Shown here: positions 27,414-39,821 of the stretch, piece after piece
Numbering within the stretch: the first letter of the stretch is position 1
Layout: each line of letters opens with the position of its first letter
Assembly: GCA_040220455.1 (NCBI GenBank)
Contig: JAVJUS010000094.1
Span: forward strand, 124,001-188,000
Direction of reading: 5' to 3'
DNA length: 64,000 nucleotides
Source: JAVJUS01 sp040220455
GTDB lineage: Bacteria; Pseudomonadota; Alphaproteobacteria; DSM-16000; Inquilinaceae
Notes under the pieces: model-generated
What the model was told of the DNA's origin: nothing
Seen by the model: only the letters and a program-made list of their open reading frames with translations
Databases searched by the model: none
Position numbers and translations under genes: made by a program

Positions 27414-27647
27414 ATGAGCGGATTTCTCGATAGTGTCGGCCCCCCTCGCGGGCTGGGTCGCGGGCTGGCGGCCGGTGGGCTCCTCGCCGTCGCCGTGTTC
27501 TCGGCCGGCTGCTCGCCGACCGTGCGTGTCGAGGCGCCGAAGGAGCCGATCCGCATCGAGCTCGACGTCAAGATCGAGCAGGAGGTGCGCGTGCGCATCG
27601 ACCGCGAGCTCGAGGACGCCTTCGACCAGAACGACGAGATCTTCTGA
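27414..27647 (+). CDS. ynbE: YnbE-family outer-membrane lipoprotein
   Basis: Lipoprotein of 77 residues. A hydrophobic signal ends in the lipobox FSAGC, and the mature part is short and highly charged (APKEPIRIELDVKIEQEVRV followed by a DRELEDAF-type segment), which is the YnbE family pattern. YnbE is reported to partner YdbH at the outer membrane. The gene starts 7 bases after ydbH stops, so the operon is tight. The mature peptide alternates hydrophobic and charged residues and could add a beta strand to the end of the YdbH bridge. Confidence 0.9.
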   Translation: MSGFLDSVGPPRGLGRGLAAGGLLAVAVFSAGCSPTVRVEAPKEPIRIELDVKIEQEVRVRIDRELEDAFDQNDEIF

Positions 27648-27705
27648 CGGCGCGCCGGCCGATCGCGGCCGAACGCGCGGGGGCGAGGAAACGGGGACGA
27701 CGACC

Positions 27706-28134
27706 ATGGTGGGCAATCCGGTGAAGCGAGCGACGGGGAGCGGCCGACAGGACAGGCGGCAGGCTATCCCGTCGGACAGGCGCGGGGTCGGCCGGCGCGC
27801 GGTTCTGGCGGGCGCGGGGGCACTCCTCGGGCTGGCCGCCGTCGGCCTCGGCCTGCCTCGGAGCGCCCGGGCCCAGAACCTGGACCAGGCCCGCGCCCAG
27901 GGCCTGGTGGGCGAGCGCCGCGACGGCTATGTCGGCGTGGTCAGCCCCGGTTCGGGCGTCGAGTCGCTGGTGGAGAGCGTCAACGCCCGGCGACGCGACG
28001 AATACCGGCGCATCGCCGACGACACCGGCGTGCCTCTCGCCGTCGTCGAGCAGCGCGCGGCCGAGCAGCTCATCTCCCGCCTGCCGTCGGGCCAGTACTA
28101 CATGAACGCCAACGGCCAGTGGGCGCGGAAATAG
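27706..28134 (+). CDS. ydbL: YdbL-family periplasmic protein (DUF1318)
   Basis: Exported protein of 142 residues. The N-terminal region contains a twin-arginine-like stretch and hydrophobic core (GVGRRAVLAGAGALLGLAAV, about 26-45) and a likely signal-peptidase site near ARAQ. The mature part has the DUF1318 hallmarks: repeated QARAQGLVGERRDGYVG, the ESLVESVNARRRDEYRRIA segment, and the C-terminal YYMNANGQW motif. In E. coli YdbL modulates the YdbH-YnbE complex. It closes the operon, 58 bases after ynbE. Confidence 0.9.
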   Translation: MVGNPVKRATGSGRQDRRQAIPSDRRGVGRRAVLAGAGALLGLAAVGLGLPRSARAQNLDQARAQGLVGERRDGYVGVVSPGSGVESLVESVNARRRDEYRRIADDTGVPLAVVEQRAAEQLISRLPSGQYYMNANGQWARK

Positions 28135-28177
28135 TCCGCCACTCCCGACGGGACGCCCGCTGAGCGACCGAGCCGAC

Positions 28178-28945
28178 CTATCGCTCGACGGTGGGGTCGG
28201 CGCTGCCCTGGGCCATCGGGGGGGATTCGGGGAAGACGCAGCGATCGGCGGCGACGTTGATCATGCTGCGATCGCCCTCGGTGGCGGTGAAGCGCCATTC
28301 CGCGCCGTCGAGCACCAGGGTGTGGTGCAGCGGCAGCTTGCCCTCCACCTCCTCGCGCTCGCCGCCGATCCGGGTGAAGGCCATGGTCACGGGCATGGCC
28401 GGGTCGTACCAACCCTGGACCGAGCCGCCCTCGGAGACCGCGTTCTCGCCCTCGCCGGTCACGGTGATCCGGCCGTCGGCGAAGCCGATCGCGGTGTTCG
28501 GGCCGTCATAGGTCGGGGTCGCGGCGATGAAGCGTCGGCTCTCCGCCTCGGTGCAGTCCGTCGGCGGGGCGGCGGAGCGGACGAAGAAGGCGAGGCGGTC
28601 GGGCGCCACGCCCTCCTCCAGACGGGCGGAGACCAGGTTCAGGAGCTCCCGACGCTCGCCGCGCGGCACTTCGGCCTCGAAGCGGGCCATCAGCTCCTCG
28701 TACTGGATGCGCGCGGTGCGCGCGGCGGCCTCCAGGCGGATGGCGTTCTGCTCCGCCGCGGCGAGGGAGGACTCGAGCTCGGCGACCCGGTTGTCCAGCC
28801 GCCGCTCGCGCTCGGCAGACTGCTCGATCCCGGTGCGATAGGCGAACAGCGCCGTGACCGCGATCGTCGCCACGTAGAAACCGATCCGCGTGATGGTTCC
28901 CCAGACGCGGCGGCGATAGCGACGATCATAGTCGTAGAGTGGCAT
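28178..28945 (-). CDS. Unknown membrane-anchored coiled-coil protein
   Basis: Protein of 255 residues of no recognised family. After a short basic, Tyr-rich N-terminus (MPLYDYDRRYRRR) there is one membrane segment (about 18-38), then a coiled coil of roughly 60 residues (RRLDNRVAELESSLAAAEQN), and a C-terminal beta-rich part with Cys at CTEAE and DRCVFP that could form a disulfide. The topology suggests a periplasmic C-terminus. It converges on ydbL with 43 bases between stops. A TTG at 29020 is a much weaker start. Confidence 0.7.
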   Translation of the reverse strand: MPLYDYDRRYRRRVWGTITRIGFYVATIAVTALFAYRTGIEQSAERERRLDNRVAELESSLAAAEQNAIRLEAAARTARIQYEELMARFEAEVPRGERRELLNLVSARLEEGVAPDRLAFFVRSAAPPTDCTEAESRRFIAATPTYDGPNTAIGFADGRITVTGEGENAVSEGGSVQGWYDPAMPVTMAFTRIGGEREEVEGKLPLHHTLVLDGAEWRFTATEGDRSMINVAADRCVFPESPPMAQGSADPTVER

Positions 28946-29263
28946 GGCGGGATCCGGACGGAGCGGCGACGGGACCGGGCAGCGCGAACGATGAGAAGTC
29001 TCATGGTGGCTAGTCGCCAACTAAGACATTCTTTTGGCAAGGCCGGGACCGCCCGATTCCGCAGGGTCTCGGGGGGCGTACCGGGCGGAGGCTTGGATGG
29101 CAGGGAGGGATTTCGTATTGTCGACTCGGCCGGAATGACTAGACCCGTCTTGATTGTTCCGGATCAAACATTCCATACACCGGCGTGATGTACGTGCGCG
29201 CGGTCGAGGGACCGGAAACGGGGGACCAACCCCGGCGCGACACGGCCCGAAACGGAGGATGCC
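28946..29263 (+). promoter_or_regulatory. Divergent intergenic region with candidate mmsA promoter/operator
   Basis: This 318-base gap separates the coiled-coil gene from mmsA and holds no gene. A TTGATT at 29150-29155 followed about 18 bases later by CATACA could serve as the mmsA promoter. An inverted repeat TTGAT-N8-ATCAA (29150-29167) overlaps it and might be an operator. The rest is GC-rich and featureless, apart from the GGAGG site before the mmsA start. Confidence 0.35.
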
Positions 29264-30746
<1,483 letters not shown>

Positions 30747-30760
<14 letters not shown>

Positions 30761-30794
30761 CGCGCGGGCCCGATCATGCGCTGAAGCGCGGGTC
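30747..30794. repeat. 24-bp tandem duplication across the mmsA stop
   Basis: Units 30747-30770 and 30771-30794 are identical at 22 of 24 positions (both begin CGATCATGCGCTGA). The first copy holds the last codons and TGA of mmsA; the second repeats them outside the gene. It looks like a recent replication-slippage duplication. Confidence 0.8.
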
Positions 30795-30812
30795 CCATGA
30801 TGTGTCGAGGCG

Positions 30813-30839
30813 GGCGGGCCGGATCCCGGTCGGCCCGCC
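30813..30839. terminator. Bidirectional hairpin between mmsA and the SLC13 gene
   Basis: GGCGGGCC and GGCCCGCC arms form a strong 8-9 bp stem with a loop of about 9 bases. It lies between two convergent stop codons, which is where a shared terminator is expected. No T-run follows. Confidence 0.5.
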
Positions 30840-30842
30840 GCC

Positions 30843-32705
30843 TCAGCCGAGCATGAAAAAGTTCGGCGCCACCAGCACGTAGGTGATCCACATCAGGATC
30901 ACCAGCGGCACGCCGCCGCGTAGGAAGTCGACGAAGCGGTAGTGGCCGGGTCCCATGACCAGCAGGTTGGTCTGGTAGCCGATCGGCGTGGCGAAGGAGC
31001 AGTTCGCCGCCATCAGCACCGTGATCGCCATGACCGACGGCTCGATGCCCAGGTCGCCCGCCAGCCCCACCGCGATGGGCGTGAACAGCACCGCGCAGGC
31101 GTTGTTGGTCAGCACGTTCGTCGCCACGGCGACGAGCCCGAACAGGATCGCCATCACGATGATCGGATCCTGCGTGCCGATCAGGTTCAGGAATCCGTGC
31201 GCCAGATAGGTCGCGCCGCCCGTCGCCTGCAAGGCCGAGCCGATCGCCAGCGAGGCCGCCACGACCAGCAGGATCGTGCGGTCGAGCGCGCGCACCGCCT
31301 GGCGGATGTTGAGACACCCGGTCGCGAGCATGGCCGCCGCGCCGGCCGGGGCCGCGGCGGCGATCGGCAGAGCTCCTGTCGACGCGAGCAGCACGACCGC
31401 GGCGAAGATCATCGCCGCGTGGGGCGCGCGCTGGACGCGCGGCACGTCCCGGATCGCCCAGGTCATGAGCATGAGATCCGGATTGGCCGCGAGCGCGTCG
31501 ACATTCTCGCGCGAGCCGGTGACCAGCAGCACGTCGCCGGCCGCCAGCCGGATCTCGCTCATGCGCAGGCGGGCCATCCGGCCCCGCCGCTGGATGCCGA
31601 GGACCAGACAGCCAAAGCGGCGCTGGAAGCCGACCATGTCGATCGTCTGGTCGATCATCCGACTGGCCGGCGCGATCATGACCTCGGCGAGCGCGCGTTC
31701 CGCCGGCCGCTTCGTGCCGGGCTCGACCGCTTCCGGCGTGGGCGCGGAGACTCGACCCCGGCCCGCGGTCAGCAGGTATCCCGCATTGCGGGTCAGCGCA
31801 TCGGTCAGGGCCTGGCGCGTCGCCGCGACGATCAGCACGTCGCCGGCCTGCAGAGCCTCGTCCTCGAAGGGCGGCAGGATGTTCTGGCCGCCGCGCTGGA
31901 TCAGCCGCACGGTCACGTCCGGCAGTTCCTTGAACTGCCCGGCCGCGGCCTTGCTGCCGATCAGACGGCTGCCGGGCGTCACGTCGATCTCCGCGACGAA
32001 CTGCTTGCCCTCGGAGACGAGCATGCCGGCCATGCCGCCGCGATGGGGCAGGATGCGGGGCAGAACGACGATGACGTACACGATACCGACGGCGGCCATG
32101 CAGACGCCGATGACGCTGAACTGGAACAGGGTCAGCGGCGCCTCGCCCATGCCGCTCAGCGCGCTCGAGACCAGCAGGTTGGTCGACGAGCCGATCAGCG
32201 TCGTCATGCCGCCGAGGATCGCGGCGAAGCTCAGCGGCATCATCAGCCGGCTCGTCGACCAGCCGAGCCGGGCGGCCAGCGCCTGCATGATCGGGATGAA
32301 CATGACGACGACGGGCGTGTTGTTGAGGAACGCACTCGTCGTCAGCACGCCGGTGAAGCCGCTCGACAGGCTGAGGCGCCGGTGGCGCCGCGACAGGCGT
32401 ACGAACATGCGCGTCAGGCCGTTGAGCGCGCCGGTCTGGACCATCGCCTGGCCCATGACCAGGAGGGCCAGCACGGCGATCAGCGACGGGTTGGAGAATC
32501 CCCTGAGGATCGCCGCCGCATCGAGGAGGTTGGCCCCGTCCTCTCCGGCAAGCGGGAAGACCTGGAACCAGACGAGCAGGAAGACCAGCGCGCCGAGGCC
32601 GGTCATCTCCAGGCTCACCCGCTCGACCGCGAACGAGATCATCGTGGCGAGGGTGACCGCGATCACCACCCACATCTGCAGGGTCGGGTCGAGCGCGATG
32701 GCCAT
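30843..32705 (-). CDS. SLC13/DASS-type permease with two RCK_C (TrkA-C) domains
   Basis: Inner-membrane transporter of 620 residues. The membrane halves (about 1-200 and 410-620) carry the family's repeated motifs, including the N-terminal FLLVWFQVFP and AFLNNTPVVVMFIPI segments and a later NVLTNNACAVLFTPIA. Between them lie two TrkA-C regulatory domains (about 205-285 and 300-385; for example DVTPGSRLIGSKAA and LAAGDVLLVTGSREN). This is the arrangement of SLC13-family sulfate/dicarboxylate/Na-coupled permeases. Substrate is unknown. It follows lptD by 57 bases on the same strand. Confidence 0.88.
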   Translation of the reverse strand: MAIALDPTLQMWVVIAVTLATMISFAVERVSLEMTGLGALVFLLVWFQVFPLAGEDGANLLDAAAILRGFSNPSLIAVLALLVMGQAMVQTGALNGLTRMFVRLSRRHRRLSLSSGFTGVLTTSAFLNNTPVVVMFIPIMQALAARLGWSTSRLMMPLSFAAILGGMTTLIGSSTNLLVSSALSGMGEAPLTLFQFSVIGVCMAAVGIVYVIVVLPRILPHRGGMAGMLVSEGKQFVAEIDVTPGSRLIGSKAAAGQFKELPDVTVRLIQRGGQNILPPFEDEALQAGDVLIVAATRQALTDALTRNAGYLLTAGRGRVSAPTPEAVEPGTKRPAERALAEVMIAPASRMIDQTIDMVGFQRRFGCLVLGIQRRGRMARLRMSEIRLAAGDVLLVTGSRENVDALAANPDLMLMTWAIRDVPRVQRAPHAAMIFAAVVLLASTGALPIAAAAPAGAAAMLATGCLNIRQAVRALDRTILLVVAASLAIGSALQATGGATYLAHGFLNLIGTQDPIIVMAILFGLVAVATNVLTNNACAVLFTPIAVGLAGDLGIEPSVMAITVLMAANCSFATPIGYQTNLLVMGPGHYRFVDFLRGGVPLVILMWITYVLVAPNFFMLG

Positions 32706-32762
32706 GGGTCGTGGCGTCTGTCCGGCCGGGGTGAAGGGCGGGCGTCGCGGCGGTCCGGCGGC

Positions 32763-35045
32763 CTACTCGAAGAGCGAGCCGCCGGTGAGCTCCAACGGTA
32801 CGTCCGCGAGATTGCGGAACGCCACGCGCATGAACAGGGAGTAGCCGCCTTCGTCGTCGCGATCCTCGGTGAATTCGCGCTCCAGCTCGGCTGTGAAGAG
32901 GAAGCACTCGTCCAGGTAGCTGATTCCGAAGCGGGCTTCGCGGTTCTCCTCGGCATCGATGTCGCGATTGAGCGAGCTGCTCACGCGCCAGTAGTCGCCG
33001 ACCGCTGCCGTCGCGCCGATTTTGAGCTCCTTGCGGTCCTCGACACCGTCATCCGCGATCCCGTCGATCGCGGTGTAGGTGGCCGACGCCCGGAGCCAGG
33101 ACGGTCCGACCCGAGCCGAGATTTCCTGCCGGCGAAAATCCATGTCCTCGTAGTCGATGCGGAAACGCCAGTCGATGTCGAGGTAGTTCGCCGGCGCCAG
33201 GGTCAGGCGGCCGACCACGTCGGAGAGATCGTCCTCTAGCCCGGAGCCTGCCGGAAACACGTCCTCGCCCGACAGCCGCAGCCGCTGGCCGAGAAACAGG
33301 GTACCCGACCGCCCGTCATCGGCAAATATCCCCGTGCGCAGCCCGTAGGTCAGGGAGACCCCATCCTCGACCCGGTCCTTGCCGGGCAGGCGGCTGTCGG
33401 CCAGCAGGTTGATCTCGTCGAATTCGGGGCTGACGCTGTCGTTGTTCGGGATGTCGTCCTCGCCGGCTGTCAGATCCGCCGCTGCGCGGAACCCGCCGAC
33501 CGGCTCGATCAGCGTCAGCAACGCTCCGTCCCGCCGCACCCAGGGATAGCGCAGGGTCGTGTTCACCTCGGGCAGCAGGCGCGCGGACAGCGTCGTTCCG
33601 CGGTTCGCCGTCGGGTCCTGCTCGTCGACCTGGTCTTCCGTCCACCACGTCGTGCCCTGCAGCGAAGCCCGCGAATCCACCACCAGTCCGAAGGGCAGGT
33701 AGTCCTCGCGCCGCCAGCCGCCCTCGACGAAGGCCCGGCGCGTGTCCACGCCCTGGATGTCGACCCGGCGGTCGGTGCCGTCGGAGCCGCGCTGGAGCGA
33801 GAGCAATTCGCCATCCAGATACCATTGGCCACCGGCGATCGCGTCGGGATCGCTGACATGGCTGTACGTCACCAGCGGCAGCACCAGCGGCTGCTCGATC
33901 GCCCCGGACCGCAAGTCGCGGAAGCTGTAGCTCTCGACACCGAAATAGTCCAGGTACTCGAAGCGTTCCACGGCGACGCGGCTGGTGAGTTCGTCTTCGT
34001 CGGAAATCTCGAACACATCGAGATAGGTATCGTCGCTGACCAGCGAGATGTCGGCTTCCGCGCGCCAGAATTCGTTGAACTCGTAGCGGCCATCGAGGAA
34101 GAGATGTCCGCGATTGGCGTCCTCGATCAGCGTGGTTCCACCCGGAACGTCTTCCTTCCTGTCGCTCTGGTTGACCGAGGTGTCGATCGTGATTTGTCCC
34201 TGGGCGAAGCGCTGTCGGTATTCTGCGCCCAGAAGGAGGCCGCGCTCGGTCGTCGTGCCCAGGGTAAAGGTCGCGTCCCGATCCGGCGCGATGCCCCAAT
34301 AGAAATAGTTGTAGATGAAGGGGCCCAGATCCGACGTCGTCCCGAAGGTCGGTGTCAGAAAGCCGGTGCGTTGTTCGACCGTGGGGTCCGGGTGGGAGAG
34401 GTAGGGCGTGTAGAACACCGGGACCCCGAACATGTCGAGATAGGCGTCACGGTAGATGACGTCCCGGCGCTCGGCGTCGTGCGTGATCCGCGCCGCGCGA
34501 AGCTGCCAGAGCGGCGCGCGGCGCGGATCGTCGGGGCACAGATCGCACGGCGAGTAGACGCCGCGGTCGACCTCGGTGACACGTCCCGCGCGCCGGCGGC
34601 CGGATGTCGCGATGAAGCGGCTGTCGTCCGGGAACAGGACGGCGACGCCGTCGACGAAGCCGTCGCGGAGACTGTCGTCGAGCTCCGCGTAGTCGGCGAA
34701 CAGGACCTCTCCCGTCGGCTCGACCAGGACCACGTTGCCGGTCGCCGTCACCATCCGGGTCTTGCGATTGAAGGTGATCTGGTCGGCCCGCAGGATCCGG
34801 CCCGCCTGGACGATCTCCACCGAGCCGCGCGCGATGACCAGGTCGAGCGGCTCGTCATAGACCAGCTCGTCGGCCTCGATCACCGCCGGCTCGTCGGTGC
34901 CCTCCGTGGACGCCGCCGGGAGCGGCGGGTCGGCCCCGCCCGCGTCCTGGCCGGACGGCTGCGCGGGGAGTGGTCGTGCCAGTCCGCCCGTGGCCGCCGC
35001 GGCGACCAGGACGAGGAGAGCCGTCAACACCCTGCTCAGCCGCAT
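32763..35045 (-). CDS. lptD: LPS-assembly outer-membrane protein LptD
   Basis: Beta-barrel that, with LptE, inserts lipopolysaccharide into the outer leaflet. The 760-residue protein has a signal peptide (MRLSRVLTALLVLVAAAATG in the first 20), an OstA/LptA-like beta-jellyroll domain (VIEADELVYDEPLDLVIARG, about 55-74, then GNVVLVEPTGEVLFADYAEL), and the LptD barrel (FGVPVFYTPYLSHPDPTVEQ near 205). The ATG at 35045 gives a proper signal peptide; the longer frame does not. The usual surA-pdxA-ksgA partners do not follow; a SLC13 permease does. Confidence 0.93.
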   Translation of the reverse strand: MRLSRVLTALLVLVAAAATGGLARPLPAQPSGQDAGGADPPLPAASTEGTDEPAVIEADELVYDEPLDLVIARGSVEIVQAGRILRADQITFNRKTRMVTATGNVVLVEPTGEVLFADYAELDDSLRDGFVDGVAVLFPDDSRFIATSGRRRAGRVTEVDRGVYSPCDLCPDDPRRAPLWQLRAARITHDAERRDVIYRDAYLDMFGVPVFYTPYLSHPDPTVEQRTGFLTPTFGTTSDLGPFIYNYFYWGIAPDRDATFTLGTTTERGLLLGAEYRQRFAQGQITIDTSVNQSDRKEDVPGGTTLIEDANRGHLFLDGRYEFNEFWRAEADISLVSDDTYLDVFEISDEDELTSRVAVERFEYLDYFGVESYSFRDLRSGAIEQPLVLPLVTYSHVSDPDAIAGGQWYLDGELLSLQRGSDGTDRRVDIQGVDTRRAFVEGGWRREDYLPFGLVVDSRASLQGTTWWTEDQVDEQDPTANRGTTLSARLLPEVNTTLRYPWVRRDGALLTLIEPVGGFRAAADLTAGEDDIPNNDSVSPEFDEINLLADSRLPGKDRVEDGVSLTYGLRTGIFADDGRSGTLFLGQRLRLSGEDVFPAGSGLEDDLSDVVGRLTLAPANYLDIDWRFRIDYEDMDFRRQEISARVGPSWLRASATYTAIDGIADDGVEDRKELKIGATAAVGDYWRVSSSLNRDIDAEENREARFGISYLDECFLFTAELEREFTEDRDDEGGYSLFMRVAFRNLADVPLELTGGSLFE

Positions 35046-35191
35046 CGAACCGTCATCGGTCTCGGGATCGGAATTTCCAGGAAGGCCGTGCCGTCGCGGA
35101 ATCGCGTTCCGCACCATTCCCCGGTGCGTCGGGCGAAGTCAACATCGCCGGCACCCGCCCGGTGGTTCGGAGCGGAGCCCTGGCGCCGCAA

Positions 35192-36913
35192 TCAGTCGGC
35201 CGGCGCCCGCCGTCCGGCGTGGCGCCGCGGCACGGTCGTGGCGCGATTGACCAGCGCGCGAACCCGGTCGCGCGCGATCTTGCCCGTTCCGGTACGCGGC
35301 AGTGCGTCGGTGAAAACGACCGCCCTAGGCACCTTGAAGGGCGCCAGGCGCGCCCGCACGAACGCCCGCAGGTCCTCGACCAGCAGCGGCCCGGCCGCCC
35401 GATCCGCCGCCACGACCACCGCGGCGGCGATGAGACGGCCGCCGGCCCCGTCGTCGAGACCGACCACCGCGCAATCGTCGACGGCCGCATGCTCGGCGAT
35501 CACGGCTTCGATCTCCGGTCCGGCGACAGTGTGGCCGGACGCGACGATCAGATCGTCGGCGCGGGCCAGATGGCGGATGCCGCCGTCGGCGTCGCGCAGC
35601 ACCATGTCGCCGGTCAGGTTCCAGCCGTCGCGGACATAGGCGGTCTGAGCCTCGGCATTGTCGAGGTAGCGGCAGCCCGTCGGCCCCTGGAGCGCCAGGC
35701 GCCCGGGCTTGCCGGCGGGCGCGTCGCCGCCGTCCCCGTCGACCACACGGGCGCGCCAGCCGGGCAGCGGGCGCAACCCGCCATCCGGCCCTTCGCCCGC
35801 GAGCGCCATGCCCAGCAACTCGGTCGCGCCCAGGATGTCGATCATCCGGCTGTCGGAAACCGCGGTCCAGAGCCGCCGCGTCGCGGGGGTCAGGGCCTCG
35901 CCGCCCGACAGCGCGATCCGGATCGACGCCAGATCGTCCCGCGACCGGCCGGCGGCGAGCGCGCGATAGGCGGTCGGGGACGTGGCGCAGTGGCTCGGCC
36001 GTGCCGCCGCGATCGTCCGGGCCAGGGCCTCGACCCCCGGCGCGGTGGGAAACACGGTCCGCGCGCCGCCCAGCAGCGGGAACAGGAACAGCGTCGCCAG
36101 CCCGTAGGCGAAGGCGATCGACGGCGTGCCCGTCACGACGTCGCCCGGTCCCGGCTTGGCCTCGCCATCCGGCCCGCCGAGGCCGGTGGTCAGCACCGCG
36201 CGATGGTCGTGAACGGCCGCCTTGGGACGCCCCGTCGTCCCGGAGGTGAACAGGATCAGGCACGGATCCCCGGCCCGCGTCGCCACGGCCGCGCCGGGCA
36301 GGGGCGGGGCCGCGCCGGTTCCGGCCGGAGGACGAGGCGGAGAGGACGGGGCGGGGCCGAGAGCCAGATCCTCGATCGCCACGCGGTCCGGGCGGAGCCC
36401 CGTCGCCGCCGAAGCTTCGGCCAGCGCCGGCTCGAGCGTCGCCGTCGTGAGGGCGTGGGTCGGTCGCGCGATCGCCAGCACTCCCTCCAGCTCGCGCGCG
36501 CGCAGCGCGGCCACGGTCGGCACGAGGACCAGCCCCGCCCGCCAGCCGGCGATCAGGGCCGCCATCAGGCCTGGCCCGCTCTCCAGCCGGACGAGCAGGC
36601 GGTCGCCTTGGCGGCAGTCCCGGCGCAGGATCGTCTCGATCTTGCCGACCGCATCGAGCAGGTCGCCGAAACGCCAGGTCGGGCCGCCCGGATGGCCGGC
36701 GGCCGGGCGGTCGGCCCATTCGGGATTGGCGATCGCGTCGGTCAGGACGGCGCCGATGTTGAGTGGCGCGCTCTCGTCGGGCAGGGGTTGGTCGCCCTCG
36801 GTCAGGCGCGGCCAAAGGGCGCGCGGCGCCAGCCGCGAGGCGACGAACCGTGGCGATGAGTCGGTTGCCTCGATCGTGTCGAGGCAATTACTGGATGAAT
36901 CGTGAGCGGTCAC
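35192..36913 (-). CDS. AMP-forming acyl/aryl-CoA ligase
   Basis: Activates a carboxylic acid as an adenylate and then a CoA thioester. The P-loop TSGTTGRPKAAVHDH, the DILGATELLGMA motif, the adenylate-binding NLTGDMVL and the catalytic-lysine region LPRTGTGKIARD are present. The overall look is nearest to benzoate/2-aminobenzoate-CoA ligases, but the substrate pocket was not analysed. The 573-residue frame begins with GTG at 36913 and no good ribosome site was seen, so the start is uncertain. Its N-terminal 40 residues look poorly conserved. It lies between rhlE and lptD on the same strand. Confidence 0.8.
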   Translation of the reverse strand: MTAHDSSSNCLDTIEATDSSPRFVASRLAPRALWPRLTEGDQPLPDESAPLNIGAVLTDAIANPEWADRPAAGHPGGPTWRFGDLLDAVGKIETILRRDCRQGDRLLVRLESGPGLMAALIAGWRAGLVLVPTVAALRARELEGVLAIARPTHALTTATLEPALAEASAATGLRPDRVAIEDLALGPAPSSPPRPPAGTGAAPPLPGAAVATRAGDPCLILFTSGTTGRPKAAVHDHRAVLTTGLGGPDGEAKPGPGDVVTGTPSIAFAYGLATLFLFPLLGGARTVFPTAPGVEALARTIAAARPSHCATSPTAYRALAAGRSRDDLASIRIALSGGEALTPATRRLWTAVSDSRMIDILGATELLGMALAGEGPDGGLRPLPGWRARVVDGDGGDAPAGKPGRLALQGPTGCRYLDNAEAQTAYVRDGWNLTGDMVLRDADGGIRHLARADDLIVASGHTVAGPEIEAVIAEHAAVDDCAVVGLDDGAGGRLIAAAVVVAADRAAGPLLVEDLRAFVRARLAPFKVPRAVVFTDALPRTGTGKIARDRVRALVNRATTVPRRHAGRRAPAD

Positions 36914-36991
36914 ACGCTACCGGCTAAAGAAAGTCGGTCTCGCTGTCCAGACGAAATCGAAGGGCGTCATGCCCGGGAAGGGCGTGATCCG

Positions 36992-38578
<1,587 letters not shown>

Positions 38579-38817
38579 GGAGCGATGGCAGCCAAGGTGA
38601 GAGTGTCGAGGGTGCGGCCGGTAACGCCGGCTGGCCAGCGGACCGTCATGGCCCGCATCGCCGAACACCTCCCCGAATTGGGGGCGGAGTGTAGGAAGTC
38701 AAACCGGGGAGTCAATTCACGAGGCGATCTTGGCGGCCGTGGCGCCGACGAAGATGGCGTAGGCCGCCTCCCCCGCGTTCCGAGCCGTTCCCGAAGGCGG
38801 TCCGAAAGGGTCGGGCG

Positions 38818-39384
38818 ATGATCGAGCGCGCGCAGTCTAGTCTTGTTGTCGTGGATGTCCAGCAGCGGTTGCTCCCCGCCATCTCGCGCGGGGCGGCCGC
38901 CCTCGAGCGGATCGCGCTCCTGGTCCGCGCGGCCGCGGCGCTGGGCGTGCCGGTCGTCGCCACCGAGCAGTATCCCAGGGGGCTTGGCCATACCGTCGCC
39001 GAAGTCGGCCTCGACGATGCCGATGCCGCGGTCGTCGAGAAGACCTTCTTCGACGCGATACGCGCGCCGGCCGTCCGCGACGCGCTTATGGCGACCGGCC
39101 GGCCTCGCCCGGTCGTCTGCGGCTTCGAGGCGCATGTCTGCGTTCTCCAGACGGTGCTCGGATCATTGCGGGAGGGGTGGCGCCCGGTGGTCGTGGCCGA
39201 CGCGGTCGGCTCTCGCCGCCGGGCGGATCACGAGGCGGCGCTGGCGCGCCTGCGCGCGGAGGGGGCGACCGTGGCAACGGCGGAGATGGTCGTCTTCGAA
39301 TGGCTGGGGACGGCCGAGGATCCGGCCTTCTCGGCGCTGCTTCCGGCGATTCGCGCTCTGGGAGGAGAGGAGGGGATCGAATGA
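38818..39384 (+). CDS. Isochorismatase-family hydrolase
   Basis: Cysteine hydrolase of 188 residues with the isochorismatase-like fold. The catalytic triad is visible as Asp13 (VVVDVQQ), Lys75 (VEKTFFD) and Cys108 (GFEAHVCVLQT). Members of this set act on amides such as nicotinamide, ureidoacrylate or N-carbamoyl compounds; the YcaC-like motif set does not fix the substrate. It is divergent from rhlE and its stop overlaps the next gene's start as ATGA. Confidence 0.87.
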   Translation: MIERAQSSLVVVDVQQRLLPAISRGAAALERIALLVRAAAALGVPVVATEQYPRGLGHTVAEVGLDDADAAVVEKTFFDAIRAPAVRDALMATGRPRPVVCGFEAHVCVLQTVLGSLREGWRPVVVADAVGSRRRADHEAALARLRAEGATVATAEMVVFEWLGTAEDPAFSALLPAIRALGGEEGIE

Positions 39385-39821
39385 CGGGCTGGAGATTCGC
39401 CCTGTCGCGGCGCGGCCGGACCGGCCGGCGGGCAGTCGTCGCGATGGCGCTGTCGGCCACGCTCCTGATCGGGGCCTGCGCGCCGCTGACGCAGTCCCGG
39501 CCCCCGGCCTGCGATCCCTTCACCGCACGGCCTCATCTGGAGAAGGACAAGGCCGACGCGATCGCGCGCGGGCTTCTGGCCGAGCGCGGCCTGACCGTCA
39601 CCCGCATGGTCACGACCGCCGACATTCGACGCGGGGACGACCGGCCCTTCGCGATCCCGCCCCTAGGGCAGGACGACGACGTGCTGCTCGGCTACGCCTC
39701 CTGGGCGGATGTGGCGCAGTGTCCGCAGGGCCGCGTGGTCGTCGACTTCGCCCCGTCCTGCCGCGTCAAGCAGGTCTACACCGTCTACGGCTGCGAGATC
39801 GACGGCCTGCCGGCGTCTTGA
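39381..39821 (+). CDS. Unknown lipoprotein translationally coupled to the isochorismatase-family gene
   Basis: Protein of 146 residues with a basic N-terminus, a hydrophobic stretch (AVVAMALSATLLIGAC, about 18-33) and a lipobox ending at Cys33. The mature part has six or so further cysteines at CDPF, QCPQG, PSCRVK and VYGCEID, which may form disulfides in the periplasm. The family was not recognised. The start is the ATG of an ATGA overlap with the preceding stop. Its 3' end overlaps the convergent membrane-protein gene by 37 bases. Confidence 0.75.
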   Translation: MTGWRFALSRRGRTGRRAVVAMALSATLLIGACAPLTQSRPPACDPFTARPHLEKDKADAIARGLLAERGLTVTRMVTTADIRRGDDRPFAIPPLGQDDDVLLGYASWADVAQCPQGRVVVDFAPSCRVKQVYTVYGCEIDGLPAS

